A stretch of DNA of 64,000 nt, taken from Asterias amurensis. Lineage: Eukaryota; Echinodermata; Asteroidea; Forcipulatida; Asteriidae. Below are positions 49,166 through 62,900 of this stretch, piece by piece. The notes under the pieces were generated by a model. It was not told the DNA's origin. It searched no databases and saw only the letters and a list, made by a program, of their open reading frames with translations. The stretch spans positions 2,554,001 to 2,618,000 of the forward strand of contig NC_092666.1 in assembly GCF_032118995.1 (NCBI RefSeq), read 5' to 3'. Each line of letters opens with the position of its first letter. Positions within the stretch are counted from its first letter, which is position 1. The position numbers were made by a program, and so were the translations under genes.

Positions 49166-49930
49166 AATACCAACTTTTCAAAGACCAACTCGACCGGTCC
49201 AAGAAAACATGTTTCTTGAAGGGGTTTTTCTTCATGCGTTACGATTTTCGAAAACACGACGACCTTTTGAAATTATATTTTCACATAATAGTTTCATTGT
49301 AAAAATCGATTTTGATACGAGATTAAAACAATCGATGGTTTAAAAAAAAAAAAAAAAAAAAAGTTTTCCCTGTAAGATTGCTGTGGCTGCTTTATCATAC
49401 TTTTCTCTGTTTTTCTCTGATGTATTGTGTTTTACACCGAAGGGGCTGTCTGTATAAATAACAACAATAAATTGTAAAACATTTCAGTTTTTTTAACACA
49501 TTCTTTAAACATTTTTTTTCCTTTTACATTTTTCAACAAATTGCAGGACCCTAAACGCAATAGTTCACACACTATTAAGCATGACCGACCAATCGCTAGT
49601 TGTTAAGCTTCCATGAAGTGGCAAAATTTGTACCACAATAATAAGAACAAAGTCAAACTAATACTAACATGATTTTTTTTTAAATCAACTACACATCGAT
49701 GCGATACGTTTTAACGTCTTAGTTTACCTGAGTGGTAAAAGAACTAAGCCTATATAGAACGAAAGAACCACAAAGTCAAATAAATATATTAACGAAATTT
49801 CCAAACAACTATATCTACTACACATCTAGGCAACCAATGGAGTAAAGGCCTATAACGAAAGTGATACATACTATGCAACCAGGCAATGCCGTGAGGTAAC
49901 CTATGGAGTAGTTTAACACACACACTACTA

Positions 49931-50224
49931 GTAATTGTCAAAGACCAGTCTTCTCACTTTATGCGTAAATTAACAAACCTGTGAAAATTTGAGCTCAATT
50001 GGTCGTCGAAGTTGCGAGATAATAATGAAATAAAAAACATCTTGTCACAAAATTGTGTGCTTTCACATACTTGATTTCGAGACCTCAAATTCTAAATCTG
50101 AGGTCTCGAAATCAAATTCGCGGGAAATTACTTCTTTCTCGAAAACTACGTCACTTCATCAGAGGATGCCGTTTCTTACAATGTTTTATACCTCTCCCCA
50201 TTAATCGTTACCAAGTAAACTACT
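49931..50224. mobile_element. Partial TTAAAGGCAGTGGACAC-family copy (reverse orientation)
   Basis: GTCAAAGACCAGTCTTCTCA, the central GATTTCGAGACCTCAAATTC palindrome and CCCATTAATCGTTACCAAGT are present. Both terminal repeats are lost. Confidence 0.75.
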
Positions 50225-50660
50225 ACATAGTCCGAACAATTTAAACGCAATTTCTAAAAATATTTATCCACTACACGCTGAGGCGCTGGCGTTACCGTTG
50301 AACCTATAGGGGTAAACTAACTAAAACGAAATTAAAACAAAGTCAAATTAACATTAATGTGATTTTGTTAAATATCTTCTACACATCGGGGCGACTCCGT
50401 ATACGTTTAGGGTAACCTATAAAATGAATTATCTAGGCCCACAACGAAGCTAACACAAATATTAGCGCACTTTCATAGCAATTATATCGAGGTGATGCCT
50501 TATCAACTTTTAAGGTAACAGTCTTTTCATTAGTTTAGCGCTGTTGTTGTTTTTAAATTGTTTTGTACCTATTCGTATGTCCCCTTGTCTATGTCTGTCA
50601 ACAGGCCGAGTACTAAGCATAGGCCTATCAAATCGGCCTCATACTGTTAATGGGAGACTT

Positions 50661-50935
50661 TCCCACGCTAGGTGACAGCAGACTTACCTGGTAAATTTCC
50701 ATAGACCTTCTCGCAATTACCAATGCGCAAGCGCAGACTGTTGAATGAGGTGCATTGTGGGATATATATGGATCAAATTTGGATACCAGCAAGACCACAA
50801 TGCACCTAATTCCAAGCTTTACGCGCGCGCCCCAGTATTTGCGAAAAGTTTCATTGCGTAGTTCTGAGCAAGCGCATATAATGAGAACAATGGCTTTACG
50901 CGGTAAGTCTGCTGCCATCTATCGTCCCAGAAAGT
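50661..50935. mobile_element. GGTGGCAG-ended element interrupted by a CATAGACCTT element
   Basis: The outer element reads ACGCTAGGTGACAGCAGACT ... AAGTCTGCTGCCATCTATCG. Between AAATTTCC (50699) and CATTGCGTAGTTCTGAGC (50852) lies an inverted copy of the element seen at 23578-23743. Confidence 0.85.
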
Positions 50936-51286
50936 CTCAATTTGACTGTATAAGCCATAAACTACTCTGCTCGCTATTACATCGTATATGCATAGTGTAA
51001 TGTTGTGTTTTTACCGTATTGAAATAAATGTGAAATTAAGTGAACACATGAATTAGTTTAAGTATAACGAAACTATTAAAGTCTATCAATATTAACGCAA
51101 TTTCGTGATAATTATATCTTCTAAAAGTTGAGGCCTTGCCGTATCAATGTTTTAGGTCACCAAATGAGTTGTTAAATGTTGACGATGATGATTCACACTT
51201 ATAATTTACATAATTTAAATTTCGTATCGAAGCTCCACTCCAAAGCAAAATAATCGAGCCCCGAGTCGATAAAAAATACGTCCAAC

Positions 51287-51312
51287 CTAGTGATCCGTAA
51301 CAGCCTGCTTGC
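51287..51312 (-). CDS. Candidate last coding exon of aGPCR2
   Basis: A long pyrimidine tract (minus strand, about 51350-51320) leads to acceptor ACCGAAG. In the required phase this continues the tail as SKQAVTDH and then TAG. No clear match was found after receptor 1's tail exon, so the call rests on splice-site form and frame only. Confidence 0.4.
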
Positions 51313-54300
51313 CTTCGGTAGAACAGAAGACGAAGAAGAAGAGGAAGAGAAAGATGTAGAAAAAAAACTAGACATTAATGTTAGTTGGTTTGTTCGGGGT
51401 GTGAAAGTTAAAAGTGGTTTAGAGACTTGCTAGTTGTTTATAATAATACAAAGCAAACTTACTTGCCAATGTGAAAGACGTCGAGTCTTGAGGGACACTG
51501 ATGGACTCGACCCTAGAAGATCTACACTTTAAAGACGTCCTCACCTGAAAATGAAAAAAGTCTTTAAACGTTAAAAGGGCTGTGCTGTCATAATCGAAGC
51601 AGGCCTGAAGCAGAACAAGAATGTATGAACTCTCACCGAGGCACACCACCGTATCAAATATTATGACAATGCGATATTTAAATTTTGCTACAAATACAGC
51701 CAGCCACAGGCCTACTTTTATCATGACGACACCGCCCCTCTACGAGTAGCCCGTGTTTGTCAGAAAAGTATTTTTTAATATTTTGAAGGAGTAAAGAGGC
51801 TTCCCAATCGGAAAAGACAGATGCTGGGATAATGTTTTAAGCACGATAAGGCTTTGGGTATTTTTTTGGTGACACAGCAAATACAACCTGACAGATTTAC
51901 ATTGAACTTTACGCAGCTAAAGATAGCGATGATATAAAGCTTCCCTTAAAATATTACGTGCTGAGGTGCTGTAGTTTTTGAGAAAATAGCAAAGCATTTT
52001 CACGAAAATATTTTCCTCTCGGTATTTTAGCATGTCCAACGGATTTACGCGACTCTCCTCACTTTTTTTTCCAAAAACTTGAATACTAGAAGCTGAAACT
52101 TGTACGTGTAAAATAGTTTACACACATCTTTATTCTCAGTGAGTAAGGATTCGTGTGAAACAAGTGTTAAGCCGTGTTCGCACTCGATTAATAGTTTGGG
52201 TAACTTAACAATGACGCTTGGTAACATTCCGACGGGTTAACTTTCCCACCGTCCGCACTTGGATTAATTTGACTCGGGTAAACTTACCGAGACCGTGGGT
52301 AAACTAAACCGAGCTGGCCCCCTGCGTAACATTGAGTCACGTAAATCTTATCCTTCCATGACAAAACATGTCAGCTTCTTCGGGTCACGGACGGATGGGA
52401 AATTTAACCGAGTCGGATCGCGTCCGCAGTGGACTTTCTGGCCTGGTCACCTTTGGCTTCTTCCTGGACACCTTTGGCTCGGTTAAACTCGGGTCGGGTA
52501 AGTTACCTGGGAGGAAAACTTCCTGGGCTGTTCGCATTGGACTTAAAATGGGTTAAACAAAAGTTACAAGTTACCCGTTGGCTCGGTTAGTTTACCCAAA
52601 TTAAGTCCAGTGCGAACAGGGCTTTAGAGTATTATCATATTAGGAGAAATTTTTTTAACAAGGTGTTTTGCATTTCTTAAACCTACCTCTTGGTCGAAAA
52701 CACACTGTCCAAGGAACACAAAGACTCCCTGTAGAATAAAACAAAGCACAAAGGTTCAACTATAATCATTCAAAAGACATAGTCAGTGTTTAGAACAATT
52801 TCAAAGACGTTAAGTCTTGATGTTTTCAACGTGCAGTTTTTGACAAAGTAATGAGTCGACACGCAATCATTCAATTCAATTCAATATATGACGGTCATTC
52901 CATACTTTTAATGTAAAATAGATCCATTTGAGAATTATTAGTACATAGAATTTTGGCTGCAAAGTCTACTTGTTCGCTTGATGTGGAAATTAGTTTAGAC
53001 ATATTTGAAGGAATTTTACCTGTAAACTGTTAAAGATGACAAATGCATAAGCAAAGACGACAGTTTCTTTCCCAGTGTAGAAGAGTCCAAGAACCCACGG
53101 TAATCCAAGAAGAGGCTCCAGAACGATGGCAAGTCGAAGTCCAGATCTACATTACGAAAATAATTTTACAGATTAAATTTGAAAACAAAAATGTATTATC
53201 ACTATACAGCTGACTCCAGTTTGAAACAATATAAGTGTGAACAATATTACTCAAAGATAGGCTCAAGCTAGAACATGGGAAGTAAGTGAGAACATATATT
53301 AGCCGTTGCAAACAACTTACCAACCAAAAGGACCTTTGTTATATAATTATTGTATGTAACAAAATGCTTGGTGGTCTGACGTTTCGACCTTTATAGCAGT
53401 GTCTTTAGTGAAGGCTAAAAGAAAACAGAGAAAGACTCTGCTGGACTCGAAACGTCAGGCCACCAACCTTTCGTTTCGCGCAAGTAAAATTGATCAGATT
53501 TTCGCTACTTATAATAACCATTATTTAGTTCTACTCATGTTGTGTTCTGGCAATGTGAAATGACTTACTTTAACTTCTTTGCTTCACTTTTGTCTTTGTT
53601 TGCTTTTAAAGAGAAGAATATGACAATGAGCCGTATCAAGATACACGTATTAACCTGAAAGTAATCAAAACAAAATAATATAACATGTGAAGAGCAAAAC
53701 CACATAAATCATTCATTGTTCTATATAACACAATTTATTTTAGGGGTTTTCCTGGTAATTTTTATTTTGGTTACGCATTTTTTTTTAAGGGGGAGGGGAT
53801 TTTGTTTGTTTGCTTGTTCTTGTTGTGTATTTTTCTTCTTTGGTTCTTAACGCTAATTAGATTGTTCCCCCTGCCCTTTTTGGGCGGAGGGGGGGGGGGG
53901 CGGGGTCAGTAAAATAATATAAGACTGTACTCACTACAATGATGGAAATAACTGGAGCAAGGAATGCCAAAACAAACCCGTCATCAAGCGATAACCAGCA
54001 TCTGCATCACATAAAAAAGTATACATCAGAATAATATGGCTAGATAGTACTTCAAGACTGCCCTGGATATGGTGAGATAGTACTTTAAAGACTAAACTGG
54101 ATAACTAGGTCTTGAAGACTACCCTGGATATGTTTAGATAGTACTTTAAAGACTAAACTAGATAACATGGTAAGATAGTACTTTAAGACTACCCTGGATA
54201 TGGTTAAATAGTATTTTAAAGACTAAACTGGATAACATGGTTAGATAGTACTTTAAGCCTGTCTTGGATAACATGGTTGGGTAGTACTTTAAGACTACCC

Positions 54301-57300
54301 TGGATAATATGGCTGGTATTTTAGGACTACCCTGGATAACATGGTTAGATAGTACCAACTGCCTTATAGTGAACTCGGGTAGATAAGCAATGGAGCAGAG
54401 CTGCAGCCACATCCTCTTTAATAGCCATAAGTACCCGATCAAAAGGATATCTTTTAAAACTGCGAGCTTTTACCTGCCATTTCCAACATAGCCTCTGAAA
54501 TTCACGGCAGCTGAGACAACTACTACACCGAATGGAAAACCTGTGGTAATAAGGCAAAACACAAGTGAATAACGAGGTACTCTTTCACTCTCTCTATAGT
54601 CGACCGGGGTCGGAATCATGTTGAGACTTGTCTATACCCCTTATTAAGTTCGAGAGATCCGTAGAAAGCCAGCTTTCCCTGGCCACTTCATCTGTACAAC
54701 CGAGTGCCTTTCTACTTTTCTCCTTTTCTTGTTTTGGTGACCAGATAATGACCTGGGAGACAGGTTATACAACAAACGGGACCAGCTGTTTTACGTCCCA
54801 TCCGAAGGACGAAGCATGATGGTTGAGTGTTTTGCTCGAGTGTCTCTATTAATTACCCCTATAGTCAAACCAAACAGGTTACCAAACATATTATAAATGA
54901 TGAACAACTGAAGAAAGAGAAGCTGAAGAAGGAGGCAAATCTATTTTTTTACCCCAGCCAATGAGAAGCCAAATAGGAAGTCGAATACTCCACCGGAATG
55001 TTGGGGTTACTTTGATGTATAAAAAAGCGCCCTCTAGCGCCATCCAAGTGAACGCAGCCAGCAAGAAGAAGTGAAGCAATATGGCGACTAAGGTGCAGCC
55101 AACCTGAAAGTTAACAGGTAGACAATTATTCTGATGATTGTCACAACAAAACGAAGAGATAGAAACAATAATATCAATAAAAGTGGATCTTAAAAGTGCG
55201 TATATCCGTCACTCAGTGACCCTGAATTATAGGCGCTTTAACATATATTATTTTAGTATTTAAGATGTAGGACTACTGAATTAAGAGACCTAATTCTTTT
55301 ACATAGCACCATGTCATGGTTAACAAGTTGCTGTGACGTCATTTGCGGCCAATCTAACCAGGGACACAGGTTGAGCCCCTTCTCTTTTCGGTAAGTGCAC
55401 TTGTTTAGTTGAATGTCTTGCTTAAAGGCAGTGAACACTATTGCTAATTACTCAAAATAATTATCGGCATAAAACCTCACTTGGTAACGAGTATTATGGG
55501 GAGAGGTTGATAGTATAAAACATTGTGAGAAACGGCTCCCTCTCAAATTTGATTTCGAGACCTCGAGAGTTTAGAATTTGAGGTCTCGATATCAAACATC
55601 TGAAAGCACACAACTTCGTGTGACAAGGGTGCTTTTTTACCAAAGTGAGAAGACTGGATTTTGACAATTACCAATAGTCTGTACATTGTCTTAAAGGACA
55701 CAATTTCACGACTGGGACTCGAACCCACATGCGTCCAAACAAGGAAAATACAAACACAAGAAAGAGAGACGAGTGAAGACGATTATTCATGAAACATTCA
55801 GTACCACAATAAAAATGATCTGCTTTCGTAAAAAAGTACCCTTGCTCGAAGCTACTTATTTAGAACCTCACCTCATTTTTTGTGTCGATGAAGAAGAAGA
55901 TTAGATCAGAACTCATCAACGCTAAGGCTAAGTTAGCGTGGGTTACTATCCTGATGCTTTTCATCAGCCTATTGAAAGAAAAAATTGGAAACAAACTTAA
56001 CCATACCCATAGTGAAGCAGCTGCTCATTCTGCTTGTCCCTGTGCGAATGATAGCGCACGAAAAAGGACTCTTGGTAAAATTCGAGCGCAAGCAAAACCG
56101 GTGGCGCACTGATTTTGAAGCAATGCGGTACCGAACTACAAAACCTGGCAAAGACTGTATCCCATGTGACGGCTACAGCTACGGTTAATAAGAGCGTTGC
56201 TTTAAGGGTGTTGCTAATGATGTCATACACTACAATGCATGATCTAGCCGCAGCTGTAGCTGTAGCCAAAGCCGTCAATTCATACACTAGACCATAGTTA
56301 CAAACCTCGGTGGTTTGTTTGATTTGTTTTTCAAAGGCACAGGACACTATGTTGGTAATTACATAAAGACACTGAACACTATTGGTAATTGTCAAAGACC
56401 AGTCTTTTCACTTGGTGTATCTTAACATATACATAAAATAACCAACCTGTAAAAATTTGAGCTCAATCGGTCATCGAAGTTGCGAGACAATAATGAAATA
56501 AAAAACACCCTTGTCACACCAAGTTGTGTGCTTTCATATGCTTGATTTCGAGACCTCAAATTCTAAATCTGAGGTCTCGAAATCAAATTCGTGGAAAATT
56601 ACTTCTTTCTCGAAAACTACTCCACTTCAGAGGGAGCCGTTTCTCACAATGTTCTATAGTACCAACCTCTCCCCATTACTCGTTACCAATTGATATGTTT
56701 TATGCTAATAATTATTTTGAGTAATTACAAATAGTGTCCGCTGCCTTTAACATAATTGTTAGCATAAACAGTTACTTGGTATCGAGTAATGGAGAGCTGT
56801 CTGGAGAAACGGCTCCCGCTGAAGTAACGTACTTTTTGAGAAAGAGGTAATTTCTTTACACAAATATTAAAATATTTCAGGCCTGAGGCATTTTATAAGT
56901 CAACTGAAAACACAAATTTGTGCAACAAGGGTGTTTTTTCATTCATTATTATTCTCTTGCAATACTGGATAACCAATTGAGTCCAAATTTTCACAGATTC
57001 GTTATATTCTGCATTATGTTTGGATACACCAAGTGAGAATACTGGTCTTTGACAATTACCAAAGGTGTAGATGTAGTTGATTGTGTGATTGCGCCGACTG
57101 CAAAGCAATCGCTCTTACCATGCAACACTACATTCCGAACAAGAATTTGCACAGTTTAGCTCATCAGCTCATCCCAGAGGTCTTAGACGAGACGGGTCCC
57201 CTGACATTCTCCTCACTAAATTAAAACTCTCTTGTGAAAGCGCCCTCTTGTGTTCGAACATAATCGTCAATACTTACCGAAGCATTGTGTATGTTATCAA

Positions 57301-59833
57301 AGTCACAGCAAGACACACAATGGAGAATCCCAGTCCGATTTTAGTCAGGATATCCAACACATAGGTATCAAATGTTTCTTCACCCTGTACACACATTATG
57401 TGAATAAGATACGATGATACGTACAACCTTACCAAGGTGTTTCTTCTTTCTCTATATGTCACCGTTTTATTTACATTTTTCAAAACCGAATTATTTGTGC
57501 ATAGTTAACAAAGAACATTCTTATATTCAGTTTTTATTGTTTAGCAGTGGTTACAACCATTGCTATGGGTGTTGTAAAAGGCAAGTTGTAAAGGGGATTT
57601 GTATGTTTATAGAGAGAGCTATTAGAATAACGCTGGCTACGTTACTGGTGAAAAATAGTTCACCGTTTATAAAATATATATATATATAATAATATGTTCC
57701 ACTTTTTCAAACAGACACAATGTTTTGCTGATCATTAGTTTAAGTTGAATCATTAAAATAAACGAAGAGAAAATAAAACAGAAAAATTAAGACGTGAATT
57801 AAAAAATATATATATATAATTTTGTGTCACTTTACCTCATCACCGAGTTGCAACAGGACAGCAAAATGTGTCAGATGATTACAAGTGCAAGTGATGTTAA
57901 AAATGGCTTCACCATCGTCGTTCCAATAGGCGTCTTCATAACCATTGAAGTCCGACACAACACACCCCTCAGTTGCCCAATCACTGCATGAAAGATGTAG
58001 TAAAAAAAACCGTTCAATGACTAAAGAACAATCACTTAAAGGCAGTGGACACTATTGGTAATTACTCAAAATAGTTATTATCATAAAACGTTTATTGGTA
58101 ACGAGTAATAGGAAGAGGTTGATAAAACATTGTGAGAAACAGCTCCCTCTCAAGTTTAGAATCTGAGGTCTCGAAATCAAGCATCTGAAAGCACACAACT
58201 TCGTGTGACCATGGTGCGACAAGGCCCAAGGGTGTTTTTTTTTCTTTCATTAATATCTCGCAACTTCGACGACCAATTGAGCAGAAATTTTCACAGGTTT
58301 GGTATTTTATGCATATGTTGATATACACCCAGTGAGAAGACTAGTTTTGACAATTACCAATAGTGTCCACTGCCTTTAAAGGAACGTTACAGAAATGGTA
58401 AGAAACAAAATCGTGAAGATCACAGATTTACATCAAACTTACACGGCCTAATGATGATAGTAGAAAACATTCCCTTGAAATATTTCTGTCTGAAATGTCA
58501 TATTTGATGAGAAATAACTTACCTAGTTTCGTGTTTAGATTTTATCGCTCAGTGAACGTTTTATTCATTTTTTTTTGCATCGATGTCATGCAAAATGTGT
58601 AATCGGTTGGCTGATCGCTCTCAAACTTTATGTATGTGGTGGATTACATTAAGTGCTCACACTGCCAACAAATGTTTTGTAGCAAAACCAATTATGTAAC
58701 GTTCCTTTAAAATCAACTCAACTCTGAATTCAATTCTAGTATTTTTGTTGTTAGTATCCTGTACAAATATCAATTTGTAAGAGCAGAACGACAAAGGCAA
58801 GATTTGTGTTGGTGCGAGTATAACAATACTTTTGAAAAGTGAAATCATCGAGTATAGAAAAAAAACTCACCTGTCTTTTCCACTGTTGAAGGAACAAACT
58901 GGCTCGTATTCGTTCATCTGTTAATAAACACAAACATTAATTTAAGACAATAGCATTTATTGTCCTTCCTCTTTAATTCCCTTTTTGTTTTGTCCTGAGT
59001 CTACATATAAAAATGTATCCAAAATAACCCAGTTTTCCTGCCAATCAGTGTGAATGATAATAATTGAATTATCTCCCAAACACACCAATTCCCTAATTGT
59101 GTGTACCTCTGTTAATACATCTTTTGCTCTTTCAATTGTCCCTCTACACAATATTTTCACATAGACTTCGTAGACAAAAACTCCCTGTGGAGCACCCCGG
59201 TCTTAGAAATTGCCTACGGAGTCCTTTTAATTTCCCTTTTTGGTTTGTCATTGGTCTCCATATAAGGTATTTCAAATGAGCCCACTTTCCTACCAATCAG
59301 TGCGAGTACAAAATTGAACTGAAAAGATGGATTCCACATGACGACATCGACCGCCATATTTGATGAAACGTGCACAAGTGAAAGACTATCATCAGCGAGT
59401 TGTGCAAACATCCACGTGCACTTTTCCATGGTTCGTCATCAAACGATTGCAGGCGATGACGCTTACTATGTGCAATCCATCTAATATCTCTCAAAGACAC
59501 ACACAAATAAACGCGATTTGTAGGCCTACTAATATAGATTTTCATGTAAACAATATTCCAGTCAAACTTACCCCGTGGACGGGAAATGTTAAGTTGATAT
59601 TTGAATCTATGAAGTCGAGGATTTCAATTCCACGTTCGCTAAATACAGACACTTCAATTATTCTGCTGCCGAAAGTCAGCGCTCCGTCAAAATCTCCACC
59701 ACTGTGATTTGATCCCGAGCCATTATTGTGTGACTTATACACGCTCATAACGGCAATCACTGCAAAAAAAGAATACAAATGAGATAAAGTGGACGGAAAG
59801 AGAGAGAGAGAGAGAGGGAGAGAGAGAGAGGGA

Positions 59834-59921
<88 letters not shown>

Positions 59922-62900
59922 GGGTCAGCAGGAAAAGTTGTGCGTCATGTTTAAAGGTGTTGGATTGGTAGAGTTGACACAATGGGATACTTTGGAACGC
60001 TAGGTAACAGCAGATTTACCAGGTAAATTTCCATTGTTTACGCAGTTGCGAGCATGAACACATTATTAAGAACACTAATTACGAGAAAGATCGACTATTG
60101 GTGGATATTCAGTAAAACGGCACGATTCTTAAAAAAACAATTGTCACGCAACCACATTTAACATGTTATTGAGTCTATTGTTCATCAAATGATACAGTGC
60201 ACTTTCTTATTTAAACAACAATACAGTTTTATTATAATACACTTACAGTTACCGTCTGACGTTTCGATACTTGGGATTTTGACCGAATAAAGCTGATTGT
60301 CAAATTCAGTATCAATATTGTTGTATTCACCCACTTTGGCGTTCAGGACAAAGACTGTTACAACTGTCAGAAGAAAAAAAAAGGTAATTTTATCAGAAAC
60401 TTGTTCGTGTAGTTCATAATAACTCGGCATGTGACCACTGACTTGTAGAGCCGATAGTAAATTAATATACGTTAAGCTTAAACATTGTTTTTAACCTGAA
60501 GGTGTAATTCTACGGACCCCCAAAAAGGACAAGTAAAAACATATTGAACTGGTAAAACAATTAATATTGAAATTATTTCGCTCCCCTAAAATAATCTTTC
60601 GTTCCCTCAAAATATTATCTCGTTCCCGAAATGTGTTACTTCGAGGCAAAAACAAATTATTTCGTGGCAACGAAATCAGTAATTTCGAGGAAACGAAGTA
60701 CCACGACTGGGATTTGAAACCAAAATCTGATGTTTGGAAACACCCGAGTTAATGGCCAGGAAGTCCTAACTACTCGGCGACGACACGTCAGGTGAACCAG
60801 CCCATAGATATACTTGGTAAATTATTATAATACAATAATAAATAGTAAGTTTTGCAACATCCCATGCATTGATAATCTCTAAATGAGTAAGGTGGTTCTG
60901 AAAAGAACCGTTGGTTTCAACTCGGCGTTTCGATCCGATTGTCTTCTGGAGAAAGGTTGACTCTGATGCTGCATGCTGCTGAAGTTCTGATGATGCGGAT
61001 TAGATTGGTGATGCACGAAGGCGGGAAATGGAGTTCGGTGATGCATGCTAAATATTATTGTAACGTATGGTACAATTATCAGTACAATTTTGATCGGACC
61101 AATAATACAACATTAGAACTATTGAATTGTTACAAACCTTTTTCCTCTTCTTCGTAAATTCTCGTTGCCCCACAAATATTTCTGCCATGATCTTCACTTT
61201 CCAATTGCAAGAAGGCTTGGTGAATATAATTAAGATCTCCATCGTTTAAGTAATTTGTGTTTTTCCCCGAGGGTGTTTCTCCATTAGGAATACCTGCTGT
61301 ATACAAACAACTTTTGTTAGTTCAATATTAAGAAAATCATTTGTCTATATCAACTATCCCAACATCTCACTATTAGCCTGAAGCAATTCAACTATTGAAC
61401 ACATTATGTTTTGTTTTACTTATTGTTGTATTGGGGGGGGGGGGGTATAATATGTGATAACATCCGTCAATTTTGTCATACAAACTTTGGACACGTTGGT
61501 CATAATATTTGTTATAATACAACCTTGAACTGTAAAATTAGCGGAATAACTCGTGGAACTGTTGTCTGCAGAAGTCGCTTTGCACACAATAGTGGAGCCA
61601 CCATAGCCTCGTTCACGGTAGTCTGTTATTTCCAACGTCGATGAGCGTACACTAGACGACTCTTTTATGAGCACACCTACTTCAGTTGAGTTAAGCAAAG
61701 GTGTCTGCAATCGGCAAACTGGCTGAATAACTTTCCATTTGAACTCAGCAATGTTTGAAACAGTGTTTGCCCTGCACATCAGGCGAATATCTGATTGGTT
61801 AACTCCCTCTGTGACGTGTTTCAACGTAAGGCCAGGCTTTGCGTTTTGGAGGTTTTCTTCATCCAATCCTGTCGGCAAAAAACAATTAACAACAATTTTG
61901 TTTGGATAACATAACATTTGTCTCTAAATTTGTCACAGGTGACCATGCAAAGTCAAAGTGGTGCGCCCATGTGATGAGACAGGGAGGCCTACCCGGCGCA
62001 GTTATAGACGGTATGCTTAAAAGTACAATTCGAGGCAGAGGCCGCCCTTAGCTGCACTGGATTTATAACGTCACAAAGTGGAGTGGTAGAGCGTAGCAGA
62101 GCTGAGAAGAGCAGCGATTGAAAGAGAAAAGGTGAAGGTATCGACTCCAGGAATAGACCCACCATTACAATTTTAGGATGAGGCGGCCAAAAGTCTTTGC
62201 CGAATAATGATGTCGTCTATAAATACTTTATCGGCTAGTGGCGCTACTATACCATTATATATCAATAATTGTAAATCAAGAGTTTAGTCAAATTCGGATC
62301 TTCACATAAGTAGTGTGTTAGGAGCAAATTGAACCCCAGAAATGGAGTTAATCGTAAAGAGAAATTAACATCATGACTACAGATCTGGTCTCGAAAAAAA
62401 AAACATGAAAACAGCTTGATGTTGTAGTTGATTATATCTCGTTTACATTCGAGACAACTTATTTTTTACATGAGTGGAACTGATGGAAAACTTTTCAAGA
62501 GGAGTAACTCTCTTAATGTAAAAGAGTGAAAAGTCACTCGGGTTGTCTGCCACACCACTCTTGCAAAGCGCCATATATGACAGACAACTCTTTCTAGAGT
62601 GAAATACGGGTATTTTCAACACAGATTGACTTTTACTCTCATAATAGCAAAACTGTGGTGTGGACAAACATCTTGAATATTGTGCGAGGCATGCACAGTC
62701 TATAACAGCATGAATAGTAACGTCATCATCAACATCTGTATTGGCAGTAGAAACAACATAGAAAAATCTAGAAGCAGAGACACAATCATCAATGTTAGCA
62801 AAATCTAAAACAACATTAACTGCATCACCAGTGTCAGCTTTACTTGCAGCACAAGCAACCGCACTTTTATCAGCAAAAACAAATAATCAAGCTTATACAA

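Larger units (their letters stand above)
47960..51286. other. Intergenic region between receptors 1 and 2
   Basis: Holds the promoter side of receptor 1 and the 3' side of receptor 2, but no clear promoter motif was recognised. Contents: G runs at 48180 and 48489, a large palindrome at 48879-49165, a partial TTAAAGGCAGTGGACAC-family copy at 49931-50224 and a nested pair of elements at 50661-50935. Confidence 0.6.

Noticed and set aside
59542..59982. SLSLSL / RERERE open frames
   Set aside because: Translation of the AG microsatellite joined to the real GAIN exon at 59572-59759.
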